Shown one piece after another: positions 1 through 7,638 of a stretch of 29,357 bases of DNA; position 1 is the first letter of the stretch; every line of letters begins with the position of its first letter. The notes under the pieces were generated by a model that was given only the letters and a program-made list of their open reading frames with translations, did no database searches and was not told where the DNA came from. This stretch comes from JAGLQA01 sp023135565 (GTDB lineage: Bacteria; Acidobacteriota; Aminicenantia; UBA2199), in NCBI GenBank assembly GCA_030639305.1, contig DAOWCY010000077.1:1-29357 (forward strand). Reading direction: 5' to 3'. Position numbers and translations under genes: made by a program.

Positions 1-43
1 ATACATACCGGAACAATAGATATTTTAAGGAGATTCCCAACCC

Positions 44-457
44 ATGGTTCACGTCAAATTAAAGGAAATGGAAAAAGCTTTTCGGAATCATAAGAACATC
101 CTGGACTCATCTAAATATCCACACAATCATTCTACACTCAAAATGGTACTCTTCTATGCGGTAGAATGCGGATTGAAAGCGCTTTATATGAGACGAAACA
201 GGTTAAAAGATACCTGCCCGGTAAATAACCTGGGAGATGGCGTTTCCGGCTTTAAACATGATTTGAATAAGCTATTGGGGCGCTTACAAATTAATATCGA
301 GGTTCCCCGCGCACTAACTAAAGATAAAAGTAAACAAATCCACTCCAGGGAACTCCATGAGGGATGGCGATATGGAAAAGTTTTCGACCGGGTAAAGGAA
401 GCCGGATGTGTTGCGAGTCTTCAAAAAATTTTAAATGAATTAAATAAAAGATTATAG
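44..457 (+). CDS. HEPN-like small helical protein
   Basis: A 137-residue, lysine-rich, probably all-helical protein. What is seen: an early helix with AVECGLKALYMRR (about residues 39-51), then FKHDL near residue 70, then LHEGWRYGK near residue 104. This order (acidic 'E..LKA' helix, 'HDL' turn, late 'RYG') resembles HEPN-fold proteins, many of which are RNases or partners of nucleotidyltransferases in toxin-antitoxin and defence loci. The usual HEPN catalytic Rx4-6H motif is not clear, so RNase activity is not claimed. AAGGAG at 27-32 is well spaced for the ATG. The next gene starts 13 bp after the stop, so the two are almost certainly co-transcribed. The upstream partner, if any, lies outside the window. 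It could instead be an unrelated helical protein. Confidence 0.5.
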   Translation: MVHVKLKEMEKAFRNHKNILDSSKYPHNHSTLKMVLFYAVECGLKALYMRRNRLKDTCPVNNLGDGVSGFKHDLNKLLGRLQINIEVPRALTKDKSKQIHSRELHEGWRYGKVFDRVKEAGCVASLQKILNELNKRL

Positions 458-470
458 AAGGAGTTATGTT

Positions 471-3206
471 ATGGGTAAACTTTTCACGTGGTTCGATATA
501 GAAACTACTGCCCTGCGTAAGAAATACGAGAATTTATGGCCGGAAAGTATTGTCGGTGTGAATGTTTATCCCGACGAGTTACAGGTAAGGATCAGGTCGG
601 AAGAAAACCGGGAACAAGTATCCGCTGCGCTTAAAGAATGGTTCGGAGTTAAATATAATAAAGTAGAACAGAAAATATACCTGGAAGCGCATAACGGTTC
701 TAAAAAACGTTTTATGCAGGTCTCCTTCGAGATAGTAGAAGCGGGTGAAGAAAGGATAATGCCCGATGTGCTTAAACCCAACTTCCAAAGCTTCAGCCTT
801 TACCCGGATACCCCTGCTCTAAAAGGACCTGATTTAGATAAAATGGTCGGTCAACCGTTAATTTGGGCATTTTATTCTTTTAAAGGAGGTGTGAGCCGCA
901 CACTGCACCTAATTTCTTTGGTTAAAGCGTTGAGTGAACAAGAGCCCCCTCTCAGGACGTTGATTGTAGACGCCGACCTGGAAGCGCCGGGTTTAACCTG
1001 GTGGGCAAAAGAACAATTAGGGGAAGCTGAAATTTCCTTCCTGGATTTCCTGGCCCTGGCTCATTATGACGACCAAAAAGATTATTCGACTGCGCTGGCG
1101 ATTACGGCGGAACAACTGCGGCAGCAGAGACTTATTTTCGAGACACGGGAAAGAAAAGTCGAACATTTTTTCCTGCCTGCTTTTAGAGAGATCGATCAAC
1201 TGATGCGCATGCCCATACGTCCTGAGAATTTATGCTGGGAGTCGGGAAAAGAATGGCTCCTTCCCGAATTGCTCTGGAAGCTGGGGAAAGTACTAAACGT
1301 TCATGCCGTGATGGTAGATTTAAGGGCGGGGCTGAGTGAAATTTCCAGCCCGGTCTTGTTTGATCCCCGGGTGAATAGGGTGGTGGTTACTACGTCTTCC
1401 GGGCAGTCTATAGAAGGCACCAAACAAGTATTGGCCCAGGTCAAAAAAATATCAAACACCCTAAATACCTCCGAATATGATGCGCAGGTGCCTACGGTGG
1501 TCATTTCAATGATAAAGGGGGATCGCAGGCGACCGGACGATCTTGCCTCCATGACAAAAGAATTGACCGAACTTGTTCTTCCCGGTGGGGTTGATAACGA
1601 TGAGATAACCGGAAAACAGGTAGTGTTTGAGAGTCTTTTCGATGAAAACCTGCTTAACCTGAAAAATCTCAGCGGGACGCTCGATAAATTGGACGGAACA
1701 AACATGCACGAGTTGATGACTAAAATCGCGGAGGAGTGGATCCTAACCGGGACCGCGGATAAAGCGCTGCCCCCCCCCGATGTAAAAACGTATAAGTCCG
1801 ACCTCGATCGGTTGAAAAAAACAGCGGATGATTATAAGTTCGCCGAATCGGGGAAAGCGAAAGACTTTTTAATCACTCCCAGTTTGAGAAAGATCGCCCG
1901 GAAGTTCGAGACAAGTTTACCGGCGGCTGTGATTATGGGACCCAAAGGTTCAGGGAAAACCTATACCTATCTTCAACTGGCCAACCTGAAAAATTGGGGC
2001 CGGTTTATAAAAAAAGTGGAGGGGAAAGATAAAACCGAAGCCCCGGTGGATTTCGGCAGTATCTGGCCCCTGCTGACTTCCGGGAATTTGCAGGATGAAG
2101 CCGGGAACATTGTCGCCGCTTGCCGACAGGATGTTGAAAACGAAACAAAAGGCCGCATATTTTTGAAAAAATTCAGCGGCGCCGAGATAGAAGATCGCAT
2201 CGCCCTCCAAAAAAAGGAGGGCCGGGATGATAAGTCGAGTTGGAGAAAATTCTGGCTGCGCCTGATGGCGGACTCGCTTTCCTGTGAACAAGGAGCCGAC
2301 CCCCTGGAAGGTATGCAGAAGGCGCTGGCTGATATCGATACCGGGATTGTTTTCCTGGTGGACGGGTTGGAGGATCATTTCCAGGGGATCGCCGATGATC
2401 CCGTGGAGCAGGCCGCGGTTTCTGCGCTGTGTACCAGTGTTGTGGACGCCATCCGGGAATGGCCGGATAATAAAATCGGACTGTTGATCTTTGTCAGGAA
2501 AGACCTGGTTAAGTCATCGATAACTTATAATTTTGCACAATTTGAAGATCGTTATAAGTCTATCCAGTTAAATTGGAACCGGGAAGAAGCGCTGCGGCTG
2601 GTGGCCTGGTTAGTTAAGGATGCCGCACGTTTAAAGGGATATGTCGATCTCGATGGGAAAACCCCGATAGAGAAGTTCTCCCGTGAGGCAATCGAAAAAG
2701 CCCTGGAAGGTCTCTGGGGGTTGAAATTGGGGCCGTCCAATTCGCGTGAAGCGTATACCGCCAACTGGGTGATAGCGGCCTTATCGGACTTTAACGGCCA
2801 ACTGCAGGCCCGGGATATAGTCAGGTTGATCAGTCATGCCGCGCAAAATGCTCTGCAAATGGACCGATATCGTGACCGCCTACTGCCCCCACCGGCTATC
2901 AAGAATGCCCTCGATCCATGCAGCAAGGAAAAAATAGATGAGATAGAACAGGAGATAACGGTTTTAAAAGGAATTTTTGAGAAATTGAGAAACGCACCGG
3001 CACCAGGAAAGCAAGTGCCCTTCGATCTGGAAGCAGTAGACCTGGAGAAAGAGGATATCCGGAAGATGAAAAGATTGGGAATCGTAATGGAGCATGAAGG
3101 AGGATACTATCTTCCTGAAATCATCAGGAGGGGGTTGGGCTTCAGTTTTGCAGGCAGGGGCCGGTTACGAGTTTTGAACATGTTGAAACGAGCGCTGGGG
3201 GAGTAA
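471..3206 (+). CDS. Dual P-loop ATPase: KGGVSRT ParA/MinD-like domain plus second AAA/STAND-like P-loop domain
   Basis: A 911-residue soluble protein. After an N-terminal alpha/beta region (1-125) comes a deviant Walker A, FKGGVSRT (137-144). LIVDADLEAPG (164-174) and MVDLRAG (281-287) match the later motifs of ParA/MinD/SIMIBI ATPases. A second, conventional P-loop GPKGSGKT lies at 490-497 with a Walker B VFLVDGLED at 627-635. The C-terminal 270 residues are helical and could sense or transmit a signal. Variants of the KGGVGRT motif are known from ATPases in predicted biological-conflict loci; placing this protein there is inference. The start has AAGGAG seven bases upstream, and the gene directly follows the HEPN-like gene. 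No nuclease, protease or membrane segment is visible, so if this is an effector system the HEPN-like protein is the likelier effector. Exact family unknown. Confidence 0.7.
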   Translation: MGKLFTWFDIETTALRKKYENLWPESIVGVNVYPDELQVRIRSEENREQVSAALKEWFGVKYNKVEQKIYLEAHNGSKKRFMQVSFEIVEAGEERIMPDVLKPNFQSFSLYPDTPALKGPDLDKMVGQPLIWAFYSFKGGVSRTLHLISLVKALSEQEPPLRTLIVDADLEAPGLTWWAKEQLGEAEISFLDFLALAHYDDQKDYSTALAITAEQLRQQRLIFETRERKVEHFFLPAFREIDQLMRMPIRPENLCWESGKEWLLPELLWKLGKVLNVHAVMVDLRAGLSEISSPVLFDPRVNRVVVTTSSGQSIEGTKQVLAQVKKISNTLNTSEYDAQVPTVVISMIKGDRRRPDDLASMTKELTELVLPGGVDNDEITGKQVVFESLFDENLLNLKNLSGTLDKLDGTNMHELMTKIAEEWILTGTADKALPPPDVKTYKSDLDRLKKTADDYKFAESGKAKDFLITPSLRKIARKFETSLPAAVIMGPKGSGKTYTYLQLANLKNWGRFIKKVEGKDKTEAPVDFGSIWPLLTSGNLQDEAGNIVAACRQDVENETKGRIFLKKFSGAEIEDRIALQKKEGRDDKSSWRKFWLRLMADSLSCEQGADPLEGMQKALADIDTGIVFLVDGLEDHFQGIADDPVEQAAVSALCTSVVDAIREWPDNKIGLLIFVRKDLVKSSITYNFAQFEDRYKSIQLNWNREEALRLVAWLVKDAARLKGYVDLDGKTPIEKFSREAIEKALEGLWGLKLGPSNSREAYTANWVIAALSDFNGQLQARDIVRLISHAAQNALQMDRYRDRLLPPPAIKNALDPCSKEKIDEIEQEITVLKGIFEKLRNAPAPGKQVPFDLEAVDLEKEDIRKMKRLGIVMEHEGGYYLPEIIRRGLGFSFAGRGRLRVLNMLKRALGE

Positions 3207-3239
3207 ATGAAAGATACTTTCCCGTTTCCGGGTAAGTCA

Positions 3240-3260
3240 CGCATCATGAAGAACTACTAT
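3240..3260. repeat. 21-bp tail motif, inverted copy of 29091-29111
   Basis: This 21-bp stretch is the exact reverse complement of 29091-29111, where it follows directly behind a full dispersed repeat (copy G). A shorter related stretch follows copy A near 4606-4616. Here the tail occurs without the core. In both full cases it lies shortly upstream of a promoter for a secreted-protein gene. Confidence 0.7.
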
Positions 3261-3287
3261 TAAAAAACTGATTATAAAACAGCAGCA

Positions 3288-3316
3288 TTGAAATTATTCT
3301 CGATATATCGTATAAT
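3288..3316 (+). promoter_or_regulatory. Sigma70-type promoter for the envC-like gene
   Basis: TTGAAA at 3288-3293, a 17-bp spacer and a perfect TATAAT at 3311-3316, 21 bp upstream of the ATG at 3338. The short leader is A-rich and has no clear Shine-Dalgarno sequence. Confidence 0.6.
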
Positions 3317-3337
3317 TTTAACTCAACAAGAAAAAAA

Positions 3338-4477
3338 ATGATATTAAAAAAAATCGTTATTTTTTGGTTTTGCTGTTCGCTGCTGCTGTTTGGCACGGAG
3401 AAAGAGAAGTTAGACAACATCAATAAACAGATCAAAAATATAGAAAAAAAACTGCAAAAACTACAAAAGAAAAAAGGTTCTCTCTTAGATGAAATCTATA
3501 CCATCGAACTAAAACAAGCCAAAGCCGCGGCTGAAGTGCGCCGGGTTAAACTGCGCTTAGTAAAGACGGGCAGGGAGGCGGATAAAAAAAAGATCGAGAT
3601 AAAGAAACTGCGCCGGATAGTCCGGGCATCCCGGGTCAATTTACGCAAAGCCTTGAGAATGCTCTATAAAATAGGCGAAGGCGCTTATATAAAATTTTTT
3701 ATGCGGGTGGATAGTTTCAACGAGTTGTTCAAAAATTACCGTTTTTTCGTATCCCTGATCAATTACAAAGCCGACGAGATCGGTGAGTTAAGGGCGAACC
3801 TGCTCAAATTGGAGAATTTAGAAAAAGAGCTGCAGGGCCAGTATGAGGAGCTGTCTACTTTAAGGAAATCGCGGGAGCTAAAATTGCTGAGCATAAGCAG
3901 CTTGAAACGGAGTAAATTAAATTTGATCGGCAGCATAAACAGCGACAGGAGGAGTCACGTCAGGTTATTGGATGAACTGAAAGAAGAAGCAGTCAACTTA
4001 GATAAAATTCTCAAAGGCGAGCTAGTTCAGTCTAAAACCGGTATGCTGAGCGCCAAAGAAGTGCGCGGTTTGCGGGGCAAATTGCGCTGGCCGCTGCGGG
4101 GAAATGTAGTATCTTTTTTCGGTAAAAAGAAGAGTACCAAATTCGACACTTATATTTTTAATAACGGTATCGAGATCAAACCCTCCTCCTCCGGCAAGGT
4201 AAAAGCAGTATATGGCGGGCAGGTGGTTTTTACCGATTATTTTAAAGGCTATGGAAATCTTGTCATCATTCAACATGCCAAGAATTTTTATTCCCTATAC
4301 GGTCACTGCAAAGAGATATTAAAAAAGAAAGGAGACGTAGTAACCGAAGGGGATGTGATTTCCGCGGCCGGGGATACCGGTTCTGCTTCCGGCAAGTCGC
4401 TTTATTTTGAGATCAGGAAAGATTTGAAGCCGGAGAATCCTTTGAAGTGGCTGCGGTCGCGTGGCAAAACCCGGTGA
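3338..4477 (+). CDS. envC: EnvC-like LytM/M23 murein hydrolase activator (degenerate catalytic site)
   Basis: A 379-residue exported protein: a basic n-region and hydrophobic stretch (4-18) form a signal peptide. A long charged coiled coil follows (about 22-235), then a LytM/M23 domain (about 245-372). Active M23 enzymes bind zinc through HxxxD and HxH. Here the first His is Asn275 (NNGIEI), the Asp is Glu279, His323 survives in LYGHC, and HxH has become YFE (356-358). This matches E. coli EnvC, which does not cut peptidoglycan but activates amidases at the division site, so the same role is inferred. In many Gram-negative genomes envC-like genes sit directly before ctpA-like and yibQ-like genes. 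Here those two follow only after an opposite-strand toxin module. The start is supported by the signal peptide and the promoter. Confidence 0.8.
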   Translation: MILKKIVIFWFCCSLLLFGTEKEKLDNINKQIKNIEKKLQKLQKKKGSLLDEIYTIELKQAKAAAEVRRVKLRLVKTGREADKKKIEIKKLRRIVRASRVNLRKALRMLYKIGEGAYIKFFMRVDSFNELFKNYRFFVSLINYKADEIGELRANLLKLENLEKELQGQYEELSTLRKSRELKLLSISSLKRSKLNLIGSINSDRRSHVRLLDELKEEAVNLDKILKGELVQSKTGMLSAKEVRGLRGKLRWPLRGNVVSFFGKKKSTKFDTYIFNNGIEIKPSSSGKVKAVYGGQVVFTDYFKGYGNLVIIQHAKNFYSLYGHCKEILKKKGDVVTEGDVISAAGDTGSASGKSLYFEIRKDLKPENPLKWLRSRGKTR

Positions 4478-4537
4478 AGGCAGCGTTCGGCATTCAGCCG
4501 GGCTGCTTCGCGGCAGGGTGGCGCTTTTCGCTTTTTT

Positions 4538-4597
4538 AAACAAAAGTTTTGTTCAAACTTTTTCAAAAGTTTGGCCCCCGGCAGGGTCGCCGAAGGC
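4538..4597 (+). repeat. Dispersed repeat copy A (core)
   Basis: Core of the dispersed repeat: AAACAAAAGTTTTG, a 9-bp stem CAAACTTTT/AAAAGTTTG (4554-4573), then a GC-rich end finishing GAAGGC. A GC-rich 5' module occupies about 4478-4537. It lies behind the envC-like gene and faces copy B across the toxin module in inverted orientation. Confidence 0.8.
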
Positions 4598-4639
4598 AAA
4601 GTATTTTCATAGTAGGCTAATTCTTTTCTTCCTCCTCCT

Positions 4640-5104
4640 TCAATACCTACCATGAGGGTCAACGTAAATGACTTCTAAAAATGCCCCGCCAAGATGATCA
4701 AAATGCTTGTCTGTGGTCAACAGTGTCGCCTCTAAAACAGACGCAGTAGCCGCAATCCACAAATCATTCTTCCCCATGTTTCTCGCTGTCATCCCCGGAG
4801 GTAATTCTTGTACCGGATGTTTGCCCTGGCTAAACGCATCGATCTCCGCATACTTTTTTAGAATCTGAGGGAAGCTAATATCTATGGATTGAATTTCACT
4901 TAATACATCCTCTAAATCATTTTTCTTGTTTTCTCCCCACTGGAACTGGGCCGCAAGGGAATACATTTCACCGACACTTACCGCAGATACGAGTAAAATA
5001 TTTCCCGGGTCTGTTAATTTAAACTTTTGCTCAACATATTTAGAATAACCGGCTCCCCTAACAAAACCGAGAAGAATTCCTGTGTCCAACAAATATTTAG
5101 CCAT
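4640..5104 (-). CDS. PIN-domain (VapC-like) ribonuclease toxin
   Basis: A 154-residue PIN-domain protein. The conserved acidic residues that bind the metal are visible: Asp7 in YLLDTG, Glu46 in VGE, Asp114 in KNDLWIA, and Asp132 in TTDKHF. KNDLWIAATA and the late TDKHFDHL are hallmarks of VapC-type RNases, which cleave tRNA or rRNA until neutralised by a cognate antitoxin. Length is normal. The start ATG follows a GGGAGG about 15 bases upstream, and an in-frame stop rules out an earlier ATG. The gene lies 22 bp behind, and on the same strand as, a 313-residue protein that is probably its antitoxin. No small VapB-type gene (AbrB or ribbon-helix-helix) is present, which is unusual. RNA target unknown. 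Confidence 0.85.
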   Translation of the reverse strand: MAKYLLDTGILLGFVRGAGYSKYVEQKFKLTDPGNILLVSAVSVGEMYSLAAQFQWGENKKNDLEDVLSEIQSIDISFPQILKKYAEIDAFSQGKHPVQELPPGMTARNMGKNDLWIAATASVLEATLLTTDKHFDHLGGAFLEVIYVDPHGRY

Positions 5105-5126
5105 ATATATCTAATGCGACCTCCCT

Positions 5127-6068
5127 TTACAAAGCAGCAAGAAGCTCCTCGATAGATTCGTCACCGGGCCATTTCCCCCACGTCTTCTTTAATGCCCGGT
5201 TAGAATTTTTCTCCTTCAAAAACTCTTCCGTAAATTTAAAACCGTCCCGGTTGGCGGGGATATGCTGCAATACCTCGTCCCCAGGTTCGAAAGGTTTGAT
5301 TAACTGCGCTTCGATGCTGCGTAATTTCCCGGAGGGTTTATAGTGTGCTTTCCCTTTTATAGTGACTTTCTTACCCCATAAATTTCTCATGTTCTCGAAA
5401 TCCGCGAACAATGGGTCCATGGTGCCTTCTAAATTGCCGCTGTCTCCCAACTTTAGTTGAAACTTGCGACTGCTGTGTTCAATAAGGTTAAAGAAACCTG
5501 AAATGGCAATCGTATTGGGCTTTGGGGTTTCGATTTTTATCTTTTTTATTTTTTGGATTACTTCGCCGTTAATCTTAAAATTATCCTTTGTCTTCGTTTT
5601 CGAACTAATCCGCACCTCTTCGGCATATTTCGTGGTAATGGAATTAAAAGATAATAAAGCGTTCAGTACTCCAACATCAAAATAATCGCTCTCCATGTTT
5701 TCCGCTGCCGCGTCTGAAAAGGATTTGGAAAGCAAACTAATGGCAGTATCATCGGGTTTTATAAAATTTTCCCATAATTTTGGGGGGAGATGTGGTTCGG
5801 GGAGCGTTTCTCCTAAAAGCGGCGCTTCAAGCTCAAGAACGGTTGAACCGGTTTTTATCCCGGTTATGGTAAAATCTAAAGTCTTTTTTAGCCAGGATGG
5901 ACTTTTTCCTCTTTTGGTGCTTTTCCCCTCTACGAACAAACGTAGCGTCCTGTCTGAACTTTTTAATATTGCATCGGCTATTTCTTTTAACGCTGAAATC
6001 GAGATAGCGCCCTGCCTGGTTTTAAGGCCCAGGATATTTATTTTATATTCAACCGTTACCGTTTGCAC
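5127..6068 (-). CDS. Hypothetical protein, candidate atypical antitoxin for the PIN toxin
   Basis: A 313-residue soluble protein of no family I can name. It begins with a GTG and a strong AGGAGG eight bases upstream. Residues 1-100 are rich in beta strands. A segment around 215-260 (LEGTMDPLFADF, then KVTIKGKAHYKPSGKLRSIEAQLI) looks like a small beta barrel. The last 20 residues contain WGKWPGDESIEELLAAL, a tryptophan- and acid-rich tail of the kind antitoxins use to clamp onto PIN toxins. First position in a two-gene operon with a 22-bp gap to a PIN toxin gives the antitoxin inference. It is about four times longer than usual VapB proteins and has no obvious DNA-binding domain, so it may instead be a regulated sensor that also neutralises the toxin. 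Confidence 0.5.
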   Translation of the reverse strand: MQTVTVEYKINILGLKTRQGAISISALKEIADAILKSSDRTLRLFVEGKSTKRGKSPSWLKKTLDFTITGIKTGSTVLELEAPLLGETLPEPHLPPKLWENFIKPDDTAISLLSKSFSDAAAENMESDYFDVGVLNALLSFNSITTKYAEEVRISSKTKTKDNFKINGEVIQKIKKIKIETPKPNTIAISGFFNLIEHSSRKFQLKLGDSGNLEGTMDPLFADFENMRNLWGKKVTIKGKAHYKPSGKLRSIEAQLIKPFEPGDEVLQHIPANRDGFKFTEEFLKEKNSNRALKKTWGKWPGDESIEELLAAL

Positions 6069-6213
6069 GTTTTTTTCCTCCTTTCCTCATTTTACCAGAA
6101 AAGTAAGTTGATTCCTACCCATTTGGCAGTGTTTTTTCCTTTTTGTTGATTCTTTATAGGAAACTTTGGAGGAAACTTTGGGGACAGGCTGGAAATTTTA
6201 TATGATGGGACTT

Positions 6214-6343
6214 GCCTCCGGCGGCCCTGCCGGGGGCCAAACTTTTAAAAAAGTTTGATCAAAACTTTTGTTGGGCGACAAGCTTTACTGCCCTGAGAAG
6301 CGCCCCTCGTAGGCTCCCCGCGCCGCGAGGTTGACCAAAACTT
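6214..6343 (-). repeat. Dispersed repeat copy B (full element, inverted)
   Basis: Reverse orientation. The GGAGGC end is at 6214-6219, the stem CAAACTTTT/AAAAGTTTG at 6238-6257, AAAACTTTTGTT at 6261-6272, and the GC-rich module runs to about 6343. The module (AAGCGCCCCTCGTAGGCT and following CCCGCGCCGC) matches the sequence inside the activase gene near 12150-12200. With copy A it brackets the PIN toxin module as an inverted pair. The rest of the 415-bp gap 6069-6483 holds the candidate antitoxin's RBS and the ctpA-like promoter. Confidence 0.8.
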
Positions 6344-6362
6344 GATAGTTACCATAAATTTG

Positions 6363-6392
6363 TTGCTAACACTAATGGGTTCATGTTATAAT
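6363..6392 (+). promoter_or_regulatory. Promoter for the ctpA-like/yibQ-like pair
   Basis: TTGCTA at 6363-6368, an 18-bp spacer and TATAAT at 6387-6392, with TG one base before the -10 (extended -10). About 90 bp upstream of the ATG at 6484. It would let the pair be transcribed independently of the separated envC-like gene. Confidence 0.6.
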
Positions 6393-6483
6393 AGGCTTCC
6401 AAGAATATCGCCGCCATATGGGAATCATTTATTAGCGGCGATTTTTGGAAATTACGAAATATATTGTTGTTTAAGGATATATA

Positions 6484-7638
6484 ATGAGCAGGTTACAAAA
6501 ACTATTTTTTTTCGTAGTCATCATATTCATCGTTTTTTACTTGATGGGAGGGCCGAAAGTTTTCGACTTTTTTTCCGAAAAAAAAATAGACCACCAATAT
6601 TTATCGCTGTTTGCGGAAATTGCCGGGAAAACTAAACGTAATTATTTTGAAAATGTGCAGCCCGGGCAGAAATTTCCCGGCGCTTATACGGGCATGCTGC
6701 GCTCTTTAGATAAGTCCTCGGCCTACTTAAATCCCCGGCAGACCGCTGTGTATGATTTATATCGTTCAGGAACCTACTGTAGTACCGGTATTTACGGGGT
6801 CAGGTTGTCCGGCTATTTTTATATTTCCGATGTAGTAAAAGATTCCCCGGCGCAGAAAGCAGGCTTAATTCCCGGGGATGTGATAAAAACCGTGGGGGAT
6901 AATAGCCTTTATGCGCTTCCTTATTACCAGATGCACCTCTCGCTATTGTCCGCGGAACCCGGCGATATCCAGGTAAGCGTCTACAAAAAAGCTGCCGGAA
7001 AAACCATAAAAATCAACTTGCAAACCCAACTGTCGGTAAGCAGCGCCCGGGTAAAAGAGATCGCCGCCGGAAAACTGCTGGTCGAGCTTCCTAAAATAGA
7101 CAAAACCGCTGTAAAGTATCTTAAAGAAAAATTAAAAAACACCCGGCCTCTAAAATTAATCATCGACCTGAGAAGATACAGCGGCGGTGATTTTGCTTCT
7201 TTCTTAGAAATCGCCGGGATTTTTTTCAATGATAGGCTGCTCCAGCCTTTTCCTTTTCCCCTGACCCTCAAGAAGAAAAAGGGCAGCCGGGAATTTTTGC
7301 TGGGATCCAAAGATGCGCCGGATTATAAAGCAGTGGTGATTGTGAACAGGTCTACCATAATGTACGGCGAACTCCTGGCCCTACTTTTTAAGAACTGCAA
7401 GCAAGGAGTCACGTTGATAGGCGCCGGGACGCCCGGTTTTATTTCCAAACTGAAGCAAGTTAAATTTGATGACGGCAGCTCCGTGCTGTTGAGCGAAGGT
7501 TTTTTCCTGGTAGGAGGTAAAAATGCCGCGGGCTCAGGGGTAACGCCCCATATCGAATTAAAAAACAAGGAATTCGCTAATATCTTAGACAGGTGCACCG
7601 CTCTTATGGACGAGGAACAGCAGCCCCATGGCAAATAG
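6484..7638 (+). CDS. CtpA-like S41-family protein with PDZ domain, catalytic residues apparently lost
   Basis: A 384-residue protein with an N-terminal membrane anchor or signal (7-22), a PDZ domain (about 98-170, with KDSPAQKAGLIPGDVI) and an S41 peptidase-like domain (about 185-365). In active C-terminal processing peptidases the nucleophile lies in a GSASASE-type motif and the lysine in TFGKG. Here the equivalent stretches read VNRSTIMYGE (288-296), putting Met293 at the serine position, and GAGTPGFISK (313-322), with Phe for the lysine. I infer a pseudoprotease that may bind a partner through its PDZ domain. The order ctpA-like then yibQ-like, after envC, is common in Gram-negative genomes. 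AAGGA lies six bases before the ATG. The last 11 bp overlap the next gene, so translation is probably coupled. Confidence 0.75.
   Translation: MSRLQKLFFFVVIIFIVFYLMGGPKVFDFFSEKKIDHQYLSLFAEIAGKTKRNYFENVQPGQKFPGAYTGMLRSLDKSSAYLNPRQTAVYDLYRSGTYCSTGIYGVRLSGYFYISDVVKDSPAQKAGLIPGDVIKTVGDNSLYALPYYQMHLSLLSAEPGDIQVSVYKKAAGKTIKINLQTQLSVSSARVKEIAAGKLLVELPKIDKTAVKYLKEKLKNTRPLKLIIDLRRYSGGDFASFLEIAGIFFNDRLLQPFPFPLTLKKKKGSREFLLGSKDAPDYKAVVIVNRSTIMYGELLALLFKNCKQGVTLIGAGTPGFISKLKQVKFDDGSSVLLSEGFFLVGGKNAAGSGVTPHIELKNKEFANILDRCTALMDEEQQPHGK

Noticed and set aside
1..93. C-terminus of an upstream gene reading into the HEPN-like gene
   Set aside because: One frame is open from base 1 to a stop at 91-93, but a run of 30 codons cannot be told from chance. 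The other two frames close at 17-19 and 60-62.
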